From: Zhengitettix transpicula
Lineage: Eukaryota; Arthropoda; Insecta; Orthoptera; Tetrigidae
Length of the DNA stretch: 64,000 nt
Reading direction: 5' to 3'
NCBI GenBank assembly: GCA_037074705.1
Contig: CM073596.1
Coordinates: 17,566,501-17,630,500 of the forward strand
The translations under genes were made by a program, and so were the position numbers. The first letter of the stretch is position 1; every line of letters starts with the position of its first letter. Below, in pieces: positions 56,601 through 64,000 of the stretch. The notes under the pieces are model-generated. The model did no database searches and had not been told where the DNA came from. It worked only from the letters and a program-made list of their open reading frames with translations.

Positions 56601-59164
56601 TGCTCACAGACTTGTCATTCAGTCCCCCGCTATTTTTTATGTTGACGAATAGAGAAACACCAAAAATCGAGGTTCAGGGAAGGGAAAATAAAATTTTCTC
56701 TATCAAGCTCTATGCTTGACTCATTCTTTATTGGTAACATTCTCGAGTTCTAAGGAGGATGCGCGGTCTTCTGTCAATAACTGTGGTACTTGTTTCAAGA
56801 AAGAGGGGTTTTAACAAATTTAGAAGCATAGCCGAGGCCTTCAGAGATGTATGTTCCGGGGTCACAGTCCTTGGGCATACGGTAAGAGTTTCCATTCGTA
56901 TTGGGACAGTCGGCCAGCTGCCTCCTAAACTGGTCGAGGCACGGAGAAGGGAATGCTGCTGCTCCACAGCAAACCCGTCTCCCGCCATCGGAAAGACGTG
57001 GGAGAAGTGTCCAAAGCCCGACCTACCTGATGCAGATTTTATTGCATTACTTTTAGGCGAATGCCGGTTAGGATCCTTAAAATATAGCTCGGAGGCCCTA
57101 AGGTAACCCTTGGCTACCTTCCTCTACCCTTCCGCATCCGCCATTTCAAATCCCTTCCTATGCTATTAAAGGGGAGTTGCCACCACGTGGATTACCCTTA
57201 TGCAGCCTGTTACTCCAAAAAAAATTGAGACTAGTGAACTGAACTGTAAATGAAATCACGCCTTCGTCTTCTTAAATAATAGAAATTATTTTCTTCGAAA
57301 GAAAAAGTGTCACTTTAGTTGAGTTTATTGCTATGGAAGAAGAATTGAGGAAGTTTATTCGAGACATGGTTTAACTTGGTCAGCTTGAGTTTTTAAAGGA
57401 CAATTAATCTGCTAGATAATTATTGCATACTATCATTGTGTTCATTTGACCTATGTTAAAATTAAGAATAATTATTCTCCTTGTAAAGTATCTTTTAATA
57501 CTGAACTGAAAATTACATTCAATGGAAGTCCATTTCATTTTAATACATATACTGTGCTTCCTTTGCAACTTTACATTACGTCGGTTGCGGTAGAACGCAA
57601 TTAATTTCGTCAGGTAAAGGAATGGCGTTCGAAGCAATTTCATCGAAATAATGTGAGCACATATTGAGAGGTTTTGTAACAACCCGCCAGATAAAACTGT
57701 CCGAAATCACCTCCAGACTCCTTTGTCGTATTTAAACGATGGCGAAGTTATTTACATATTTCATTTATACCGGAGAATATTAGTAGCTGGAAAATAACAA
57801 TGTTACGGAAAACGAATGGCTGGAGGGAAATTGGGAGCAAAGTAGAAGCGGATTGAAATCCTCTCTCCGGCCCCTGCGGGAGAGTGAATAGGTTACCGGA
57901 GGAAGAGAGGATGGGGTGGTGGATTGAAACAATGAAAAGGCAATTTAACCGCCCGCGGACGACAATGGACACTGTCTTTGTCAGGGCGAGGGTAAACAAC
58001 AGGTTGAAGAGACAAACTGGCCATTGTGAAGTGACCCAAATCTCTACCGGATGAAACCGACACGCAGATTCATCGAAGAGGGGGAGAAAAAAAAATCTGT
58101 TCATCTCACCAATAAAAATCAAACTTCAATCACGGGGTACAAAATTCCAAGACGTAATACTGTCGCTTTATTTGTCAAATAAAGAAGACCCCTTTCTAAA
58201 ATCCTGACAAAGTGGTGTGTATATGATGGATGATTCAGTCTAAAAGTGTTCGACAGTGTTTTCCAAATTGATCCAAACGATATTTGTGACATTAACATCG
58301 ATAGCCGTCTAAGACAGAAAGACCTCATGCAAGCACTGAATTATTTTTTCCCGGAAAATTAGTAGCATTAACCTTAAATAGTACGACAGGACGAGGTACA
58401 GTTTTCGTCTCAGACAAAAAACAATATTTGATCCACTTAACGAAGAAATAGCTCAAGGTCTATTCAAATTTCATGTTTCGAATTATACTAACAGGTTGAA
58501 ATACTCCTACATAAACTGATTATAGCGGTGTGAATGATGTAGAAACATTATTCGTCGACGGCCTAAATTCGGAAAGACTATGATAATTATTTGTTTTCCT
58601 TGTAGAAGGAAATTTTCGCTTTAATCAAGAGAATTTGGGTTGAAACGCATGACCCACTCACCCATATTTCTCCATGATGAAGAGTGAAAGTCTCCGAGAG
58701 CATCACACAGCCGGTGTAGGACTTTCACCTGTCCTTGGCTGACTCGGCAATTATCTCACGTAACCACAGTCCGACTATCAGCGTAACATGAATACAGATG
58801 AGGAAAATATATGTTACCTCTAAATGTCGTTTTTCTAGTGAGAAAATGGCAGAAAAATGGAGTATTGGCAAGTCCAAGGACGCTGGGTTAGGTTGCTCCA
58901 CGTGAACACGGGCTCCTACTCCTCCATTTTATCTGCTGTTTATCCTCAACAAAGCAACGCGTGTAGGTAGAATTACATGTAGGTAATTGCAAGATAATTG
59001 TAGTGTGATTGATTCACTACAAAATAATTCTGATGAGAAATCTATGATGTCATAGCAGTATATTTAAAAAACCGGTTAAATTGTGACTGGTAGAGTAATA
59101 AAATTGGATGACCAGGTTTGCGAAGTGACCAGTAACGTAAATGACTCACCAGCATCTTCATCAT
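42112..59164 (-). CDS. Four-exon gene for a small secreted Gly/Pro/Phe-rich protein (cuticle- or matrix-like)
   Basis: Coding exons, in order of transcription, are 59150-59164, 50335-50440, 45611-45709 and 42112-42158. They total 267 nt, which is 88 residues plus TAA. Donors read CTG|GTGAGT, CCG|GTGAGT and GAG|GTGAGC; acceptors end TTGCAG, TTTCAG and TTTCAG. Junction phases are 0, 1 and 1, and the frame stays open throughout. Residues 1-19 form a signal peptide (MMKML, then a Val/Leu/Ala core, ending LVSA before QQGAYDSFF). The mature chain of about 69 residues is roughly 20% Gly, with 8 Pro, 7 Phe and no Cys, and is net basic. Visible motifs are DSFFALNGARDPRGNTG, QFPPAPESRDTSG, GASGYGFVPP and a C-terminal GRGFGSFF. 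There is no Rebers-Riddiford chitin-binding consensus. Composition suggests a cuticle or extracellular-matrix protein, but I do not recognise the family. The second in-frame ATG could be the true start, which would shorten the signal peptide by one residue. Gene structure is seen in the sequence; function is inferred. Confidence 0.87.
42159..45610 (-). other. Intron 3 of the secreted-protein gene
   Basis: It starts GTGAGC at 45610 and ends TTTCAG at 42159, about 3.45 kb. It contains a MITE (44697-44882), a (TA)n tract (about 44641-44679), G-run and C-run homopolymers (about 43963-43973 and 44194-44206), and ORFs on both strands that I regard as chance. Confidence 0.75.
44697..44882. mobile_element. 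Palindromic MITE, 186 bp, TTAA-type flank
   Basis: The ends read TATACCAATGGATGTTGGCC and (reverse) TATACCAATGAAAGTTTGGC, with long inverted arms (CAGAAAAACAGACAATAA, ACAACGTTTC) around CTTATCAAG. The left flank is TTAA; the right is TTAT, so the duplication is imperfect. No coding capacity. Confidence 0.68.
45611..45709 (-). CDS. Coding exon 3: central Pro/Gly segment
   Basis: This 99-nt exon runs from phase 1 to phase 1. It follows an acceptor ending GATGTTTCAG and stops at AGAG|GTGAGC. Joined to exon 2 it reads GPIQFPPAPESRDTSG, then VIVGASGYGFVPPGTQR. Reading it in the phase dictated by exon 2 gives an uninterrupted low-complexity cuticle-like sequence, which is strong evidence for the model. 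Confidence 0.87.
48869..48882. promoter_or_regulatory. Perfect RFX X-box
   Basis: GTCGCCATGGCAAC fits GTNRCC, a 2-bp spacer, RGYAAC exactly. X-boxes bind RFX factors that drive ciliary genes in animals. Here it lies in intron 2 with no ciliary gene in view, so a chance match is possible. Confidence 0.35.
49634..50269 (+). mobile_element. PIF/Harbinger-derived element with 18-bp terminal inverted repeats
   Basis: The left end CGGCGATTTTTATCGCGA and the reverse complement of the right end CGGCGATTTTTATCTCGA differ at one position. Between them is the transposase remnant at 49712-50095. A 16-bp palindrome, GCGATAAATTTATCGC, lies at about 50114. The expected 3-bp Harbinger duplication is not evident (flanks ACC and ATT). 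It lies 65 bp from the exon 2 splice donor. Confidence 0.6.
49712..50095 (+). pseudogene. Decayed PIF/Harbinger (HARBI1-like) transposase, N-terminal part
   Basis: The 127-codon frame includes RRKNRLIRVHPFNGRREEVR, then AFYTLFEGLR, and later MMLSKFSYLKYVKK and HKTTFPYEMKIT. These line up with the region upstream of the DDE domain in insect HARBI1-like proteins (patterns WVHPxNxxRxxxGxFxTLFxxLR, then RMSxxxFxxLLxxV, then DTxFRxxIxxxEKL). The invariant Trp is Ile here. The DDE catalytic domain is missing, so it is non-functional. The assignment is from family patterns, by eye. Confidence 0.55.
50335..50440 (-). CDS. Coding exon 2: rest of signal peptide and mature N terminus
   Basis: This 106-nt exon runs from phase 0 to phase 1. 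It follows an acceptor ending TTTATGTTGCAG and stops at CCG|GTGAGT. It encodes a hydrophobic stretch (VAVLILALVSLVSA), the predicted cleavage before QQ, then GAYDSFFALNGARDPRGNT. The exon is richer in GC than the flanking introns. A Harbinger-derived element ends only about 65 bp beyond its donor. Confidence 0.88.
52292..52382 (-). repeat. 3'-end fragment of the poly(A)-ended repeat, inverted
   Basis: On the minus strand it reads CTACCCTTCCGCATCC, TATGCTATTAAAGGGGAGTT and GTGGATTACCCTCGTG, then CTCTAAAAAA. It is the only copy in this orientation. Confidence 0.7.
52860..53260. promoter_or_regulatory. GC-rich intronic block, candidate regulatory element
   Basis: GC-rich against AT-rich flanks, with CTCTTTAAATACACCC, CGGCCGATTAACCACATTGT and other short motifs. 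No sustained ORF in a plausible gene context. It lies in intron 1. Confidence 0.28.
53617..54470. mobile_element. MITE with about 85-bp terminal inverted repeats and TTAA duplication
   Basis: The ends are TACTGTTGACCGCCATCTTG at the left and its reverse complement at the right. Inverted similarity continues through GCCAACTTTGGA and AATAAGCTGATATTG to TTTATGTTTC. TTAA occurs at 53613-53616 and 54471-54474. A second palindrome lies in the middle (GTTTCGACGAAAAGC to GTCGACGAAACGT, about 53960-54003). TTAA duplications are typical of piggyBac and some other superfamilies; no transposase is present. Confidence 0.75.
55098..55358. mobile_element. Near-perfect palindromic MITE, about 260 bp
   Basis: Arms of about 115 bp run from AAGATATCCAATACAGACAA to CTAGAGAAACACAACT at the left and back through AGTTGTGTTTCTCTAGGCTC to GTATTGGCTATC at the right. 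The loop is about 27 bp (55211-55237). The arms differ at only a few positions. The same family occurs at 6288-6472 and 28683-28793. Confidence 0.85.
55740..56070. promoter_or_regulatory. GC-rich intronic block, candidate regulatory element
   Basis: It has a strong composition shift, no ORF, and clustered homeodomain-type cores (GCTTAATTAATC, GTTAACATTTAAATGGTAAT, CATTAAG, GGAATTAATTCC) among GC-rich sequence. It lies in intron 1 about 3 kb downstream of the promoter. The enhancer role is inferred. Confidence 0.32.
56826..57224 (+). repeat. Poly(A)-ended retroposon-like repeat
   Basis: A near-complete copy runs from GCCGAGGCCTTCAGAG through GTTCCGGGGTCACAG, CAGCTGCCTCCTAAACTGGT and CTATTAAAGGGGAGTTGCC to an A-rich end. 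It lies in intron 1. Confidence 0.75.
59150..59164 (-). CDS. Coding exon 1 of the secreted-protein gene (five codons)
   Basis: The exon reads ATG ATG AAG ATG CTG and is followed directly by GTGAGT. It encodes only MMKML, the start of the signal peptide, and ends in phase 0. A tiny first coding exon that splits the signal peptide after a few residues is typical of insect cuticle-protein genes. The 5' UTR lies between the TATA box at 59238-59245 and this ATG. All three ATGs are in frame, so the exact start is ambiguous by a few residues. Confidence 0.82.
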
Positions 59165-59237
59165 GTTGAGGAGGTGTTTTGGCGACTGTCACAGAGTAGT
59201 TTCCAGAACTTTGTGTCTCGACCAGCAGCGTTGAGAG

Positions 59238-59245
59238 TTTATATA
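59238..59245 (-). promoter_or_regulatory. TATA box of the secreted-protein gene
   Basis: TATATAAA on the minus strand lies 74 nt upstream of the first ATG. Transcription would be expected to start about 30 nt downstream, near 59205-59220, giving a 5' UTR of roughly 45-55 nt. I see no perfect arthropod initiator at the expected place; an ACAGT at about 59190 is an alternative. Confidence 0.7.
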
Positions 59246-59268
59246 GGTGACGGAAGTGAAGAGAACGG

Positions 59269-59310
59269 AAGGGAGGGAGGGAAGGAGGGAGAAAGAGAGA
59301 GAGAGAGAGG
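59269..59310 (-). promoter_or_regulatory. GA/CT tract just upstream of the TATA box
   Basis: The plus strand is a nearly pure purine run (GGGAGGGAGG, GAAGGAGGGA, then GAGAGAGAGAG). It starts about 25 bp upstream of the TATA box. Such tracts bind GAGA-type factors in insect promoters; that role here is inferred from position only. Confidence 0.4.
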
Positions 59311-59399
59311 ATAGCAAGGACAGAAGCTGCCAACAAGGTCCCTGCCGGACAAACGCCCAGGCGTTTCCCATAGCCAAGGCGGATATCCAACCTCAACCC

Positions 59400-60297
59400 T
59401 TCATTTCCGAAAACTATTTCGCTAGGATGTCCGAAAGCGAGCGATTCCGAGGTCTCACGCAGCTGACTTTCTCTTTGATCAATGATTCTTGATAACTAGT
59501 CCATCAGTGGAGTTCATATTCACAATCAACCTTTACGATTGGTGATTCAGATATCTATCGTTTTCACGTCTATTTAAATTGAGATTTCTGGTGAGAGAGA
59601 GTCTACAAAGGTAAAATTTCAGTGATCAAATCAATCGAACGTCAGGAATTTCAACGAGGCCTATAGTAACCAAAAACGTTCCCTCAGTAGTTTCATTATG
59701 CCAAAATTTCGTTATACTTCCCAACTTCTTCGATTCAAAGTCAGCTCTCATAGGTCTAAGTCAGCTTTTGATTTTCTACTATATGGTCTGGTTAACGGCG
59801 ATGTTATTCACTTCTCTATGGATCCTTGGTCACGTTCTAATTTAGGATTCCTGTTAATAGAGCCTACATTTTCCATTTTATCTGGCGTAAATGAGTCACA
59901 AATTGGACAAAATTTAATAATATTAATTGAAAATAATCCGTACTGTAGTAAATACATATTTCCGCAGCATTTAACTATGACGCTATTAATTTAAATTCTA
60001 ATTAGCTCGTTTATCAATATATACCATTTTTCAACCACATATGGATACTGAAACTTTCAACTCTTCGTGTTGGAATATTAAATAGAACGTGAATTCACGA
60101 TATGTTTCTGGTTCTTAGTACCAATTAATAAAAAGTAGGGGTTTAATGATGACAATAAATTAAGTTATTAAATTTATGCGTGTCTGTTATAAAAAAATGA
60201 ATGCAGTTGAATTTGTGTACGACTTACTAAGGAATGAATATTATAATGATTAAAATCTGATAAGATTTACGCTGCACTGCTTTATTTAATACTAATA
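59400..60297. other. Upstream intergenic DNA, no gene seen
   Basis: This region lies upstream of the secreted-protein promoter. A 98-codon plus-strand ORF at 59698-59994 has no recognisable feature. Confidence 0.45.
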
Positions 60298-60960
60298 CTA
60301 GCTGGGTGCCCGGCGTTGCCCGAGATGTCATTTATCCATAACCCCCGATTTTTTTCGTATTTTTATGTAACCCCGCCACCCTTACCCGTGCTCCCCTCCC
60401 ACATCGAAAGGGATTGAAATTATACACAAATAAAGTCGTAGAAATATTACCAATCTAAATAATTATAACTATAATTATTAAAAGCAAATATTCAATTGCA
60501 TGTTTTAAAATTTCCATCCCTAACTGTACCCGTCCTTGGGGCTTAAATGACCAGTTGAATGTCATAATTACACTCAAAGCCACCTACAAACAATCTCGGT
60601 TATATTCGCGTTATTTTCTTGTAACGCCCGTCCACCCCGACCCCTATCGGCGCTCCTTTCCCATGATATATGGGGTTGAAATAATAGTCAGATAACATCG
60701 ATAGAAACACTATTAATCTCTTTAAACCCTGAAAATATTTATCAGACTCAAATATCGGCTGTTTTAACATGTTTGAATATTTCCAACCCGGCCACCCCCG
60801 CTCCTGGGGTTAGTAGACGTGTCTCACCCCGACAGTGCTTGTTTCCTGGTCGCAAAGAATACGTTTACGAAATTTGTTGAAATTTGCTCCACCGGTGTAG
60901 ATTTGTATAAGGAACATATACACAAATATGTATGCATACATACAAACACATTGTTTTATT
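60298..60960 (-). mobile_element. Helitron-like element, short-body type with two internal subunits
   Basis: On the minus strand it ends GCCGGGCACCCAGCTAG before T. Two related subunits, each with a GTAACGC/GTAACCCC block and a CCCCTCCCACAT or CCTTTCCCATGA block, lie at about 60298-60540 and 60545-60800. A (TATG)-like tract occurs at about 60925-60952, consistent with proximity to a 5' end, but no TC terminus is clear. Confidence 0.55.
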
Positions 60961-62280
60961 TATTATATTTTAATTTGTTTCCTTCATGTAAAACACACAA
61001 GAGATTCGTCTTTTTTAGCAATGTTACAAAAATAAATACAGAAAAGTATTATAGAACACAATACTTAAATATTCTTAAAAAAACATTATTGAGAAAACAG
61101 TAATATCATGAAAAGTTTTTATGATTATAGGATGTAAAATGAATGGGCAGGTTTAATAATACATTGACATGAGAGAGTTCTCACGAAAAAAAAAAACACA
61201 ATTTAGTGGGGAAATTTAAGAGGGACATAAAAATGGCAACGTAAGCAGGTAGAGAAAGATAAAAAATATTGGGAATGTTGGGTATGGCACGTAGAAGTTA
61301 GAACTGGATAGAACGAGATGGAGAAAATGTCAAGCCAGGCACCCATTGTGGGGACCACTTTCAGTTTAAGACAATATGGAAAGTTTTATACCTCAATAAG
61401 ATGTTAAAAGTCCAAATGAATAAATGATAATTTTAAATAATTCGTTTTACGGAAAATGTAAAGGAAATTTTTCCGGATTGATACGAAACCTGTCCGCATT
61501 CGAATATCTACCACTTGATATCTGTGAAAACACTTAATGAAGAACTAATCAGTGTTTAAAGGCCTCCTCTCCCGCCGTAGTCCTCCACCGTGAGAGCTCG
61601 ACATATTTTTGAACACTCATCCAGATTAATTCCGATATCCCTCGCAGAACAATGACTCTTCCACAACAGACATCCTCTCAGCCAGCTAGACCGATCACGT
61701 CCCCAAATTCCACATCTGCATTACAAATTTTCTGCGCGCCGTGTATCTATGTGTGTCTATGTATGTGTCGCGTATGAATATGCATCAGATTCGACTATGA
61801 AATTAACTTCCCTCCAAGCATAATATCACAGAGAAATTATAAAAGGCCGAGTGGTATTTTTGGAGTGTGATGTGAGCGTTAACAAAATGGGTCATTTTTT
61901 TCCCCCTCTGACTCTACTCACGCAGATATATACTGGCACACACGAACATGACGAAATAAGAAATTTCTAGAAAGATTAAAGACCCGTCGTCGTCATCAGG
62001 TCATTAGGTGCAACCTTCCTTAACATACACCTGAATCGTAGCTCTCATTACCATAATTAAGTAAGTACGGTTTTAGGAAACCTACTACTGCGTTTTATTT
62101 TTTTTGAATACTTTTCTGCACAAGACGTAAATGAAACAAAGAGATTTGGCACCTCGTAAAATTGTTTTTTCTGAGGACTGTATCACTTATTGAAATTTCT
62201 ATTTGGTTAAAAATTAAAATATTTATAAATTATTTTGGTGTTTACTTAAATTCGACAGTAACATTATGAAAATATCTCCT
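60961..62280. other. Intergenic DNA, no gene seen
   Basis: No supported feature. A somewhat GC-richer patch lies at about 61555-61740. Confidence 0.5.
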
Positions 62281-62282
62281 TA

Positions 62283-63222
62283 AAAATAATTTACTTATGT
62301 AATTATTAGCTCTACTTAAGATATAATTTTTCTCATTTTTATATTATTTTACGTAATAAAAAAGGATGTGTATTTGTATGTATGTAGTTACGTTAATCTT
62401 TATTATCTTTACTTATTTAATTATTAGCTATATTTAAGTTATAATTTTCTTATTTTTATATTATTTTACGTAATAAAAAAGGATGTATATTGGTATGTAT
62501 GTATTTACGTTAATCTTTATACAAATTTTAATGCTTTGACAGATTGAAACAAAAATTGGTACACGTATTCTTAAAAACACGAGAAACAGTACTGTGGGGG
62601 TGAGAAACTCATTGCATAAAGGGGAAGGAATTTTAATTTTAAAATGAGTTAAATTAAAGAGACCATGGCGTCACGGGACAGAGAGGGGGAGAGAGACGTT
62701 ACTACGCGACGAACAAAGGAAATAGTCCCTATTTCTGTAATGAAATATAGCAGAAATACTTTCATTGAATATAAAGTCAAATTTTATCCAGAAATACTCT
62801 ATAGAATGATCATAAAAACCCATTAAAAATACTTAACGATCCTTGCCCGAAATGTAAGTTAATTTTCGTGCCATATTAGTGACTCCAATATGGCGAATAT
62901 TTGTTTACATAATAAATGTCGTTAAAAAATTTCATCAATTCAATCTTTCGTGATGTCTGAAGACTGAGGGACAATTATAACCTCCAGTACTCAAGGAGTA
63001 TATTTAATAAGAAATTCGAAGGTATGTTTGTTGGAATTGATGCAATAAAATTAAATGTATTTTACAGCTGTTTAATTAATGCACTATCTGAGTATGTACG
63101 GATCTAGGAACATTTAGATTTAGGTTAAATCACTTCTTGAATAAAGATTAATATAGTATTAAATACTTTTTCGGGTTTATATAAATAAGTATACGGGAAG
63201 CTCCGGGCACCAAGCTTGTATT
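62283..63222 (+). mobile_element. Helitron-like element with duplicated 5' region
   Basis: It matches the long-body type (14737 copy) from ACGTTAATCTTTATACAAAT to the 3' GGGAAGCTCCGGGCACCAAG. The terminal CTAG has decayed to CTTG. The 5' region is present twice, 117 bp apart (ACGTAATAAAAAAGGATG at 62351 and 62468). No intact TC start is seen. Confidence 0.62.
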
Positions 63223-64000
63223 ATATATAAATATGAATTCTGACTATTGAGAAAATAAAAAAATAAACATAAGCCAATTTTAAGTGAGAAAAAATAATTT
63301 ATTAAATTAACAACGATTCATCGCTTAATTTACGACCTCATTTTGATGTACAGGTAACACTATTCTGACTGCCGTCGCCGAAATTATTTTTACTGGACGA
63401 GTTCGTTTCCAAAGATGGCAAAGATGTATTTTATTCGCGTGCAACATTTTTACGAACCACTCCTAAATTTTAGTCGATTGTATTTTCGTTCTCTAGAAGC
63501 ACGTGGTTATCATCCCGTTCTGTAAATAGCCGTATTTATTTTTCAGTCACGGTACGTTCCTTTCGACCTTGTCTGAAGATTATTTACGCGTCTTCTTTTG
63601 CTACAAGGGCAAATGCAGAATGTTCAGGCTACCAGAACTAAAGAAGAATAACATTTATTAGAAAACCATAATGTGAGAGAAAGTCTGAAGTTTTCACTTA
63701 AATATCACTTCAAAAATATAATTATTAATATTTAATTCTTTAGGGCATCATATATAGTACGGTTTATATATATATTGCCATCTGAATTTACTCTTTCAAG
63801 TACTAAAGCAAATAAATGAATAAAAACTTCCATATGTTGCTTAAATATATTAATAAGCTTATTTTAAAATAATTATTTGCGTTTAATTTCGAATATATCA
63901 TCAAAAAGGTTGACAAGTCGTTTAGAACGAGTCAACACCCACGGACATGTGCATTGTGCATTTGTCATGATTGTTCGTGACAATGAATGATGCGTCGAAT
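63223..64000. other. AT-rich intergenic DNA, no gene seen
   Basis: No supported feature. Confidence 0.5.

Larger units (their letters stand above)
50441..59149 (-). other. Intron 1 of the secreted-protein gene
   Basis: It starts GTGAGT at 59149 and ends TTGCAG at 50441, about 8.7 kb. It separates the five-codon first exon from the rest. It contains two GC-rich blocks (52860-53260, 55740-56070), a TTAA-flanked MITE, a palindromic MITE and two copies of the poly(A)-ended repeat. ORFs such as 57748-58122 on the minus strand are unsupported. Confidence 0.75.

Noticed and set aside
57748..58122. 124-codon minus-strand ORF
   Set aside because: Located in intron 1, with hydrophobic runs but no recognisable domain or promoter; length alone is not evidence.
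59076..59396. 106-codon minus-strand ORF with a Leu/Ser-rich N terminus
   Set aside because: It runs through the CT tract, TATA box and 5' UTR of the secreted-protein gene; the apparent signal peptide is from simple sequence.

Overview
This window is eukaryotic nuclear DNA, most likely from an insect. It is AT-rich, has no dense run of ORFs, carries many dinucleotide and tetranucleotide microsatellites, and contains a spliced gene with standard GT..AG introns of 3 to 9 kb. Most of the recognisable sequence is non-autonomous or decayed mobile elements. Large introns, several palindromic MITE families and heavy repeat load would fit a large-genome insect such as a stick insect or other polyneopteran, but that placement is inference. 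There is no prokaryotic feature, no CRISPR and no rRNA.

The one gene I can support lies on the minus strand from 59164 down to 42112. It has four coding exons: 59150-59164, 50335-50440, 45611-45709 and 42112-42158. Their phases agree (0, 1, 1) and all splice sites are strong. Together they encode an 88-residue secreted protein with a 19-residue signal peptide and a Gly/Pro/Phe-rich, cysteine-free mature chain of about 69 residues, like a small insect cuticle or extracellular-matrix protein. A TATA box (59238-59245) and a GA/CT tract lie upstream, and a polyadenylation signal lies about 340 nt past the stop.

Layout: 1-9,100 is mostly unrecognised AT-rich DNA with a Tc1-like remnant, a Helitron-like element, two copies of a poly(A)-ended repeat, a palindromic MITE and one GC-rich putative regulatory block. 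From 9,100 to 19,200 are an inverted-repeat-element arm and core, a solo LTR, an unusual 31-bp minisatellite element and three Helitron-like elements around another solo LTR. From 20,500 to 34,600 there is a three-unit tandem array of the poly(A)-ended repeat, a Helitron-like element interrupted by a solo LTR, two further intact solo LTRs and a broken pair, and a tandem array of foldback-type elements (31,150-33,620). From 34,600 to 42,100 there is little to recognise apart from a long (TA)n and a small palindrome. From 42,112 to 59,250 is the secreted-protein gene, whose introns hold a Harbinger-derived element, TTAA-flanked MITEs, a near-perfect palindrome and two GC-rich blocks. From 59,400 to 64,000 there are two more Helitron-like elements and featureless DNA.

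No undescribed biological system is evident. The most informative results are the reconstructed four-exon gene, the solo-LTR family whose insertions sit in ATAT/GTAT microsatellites with matching 4-bp duplications (one nested inside a Helitron-like element), and the foldback family with a shared core.
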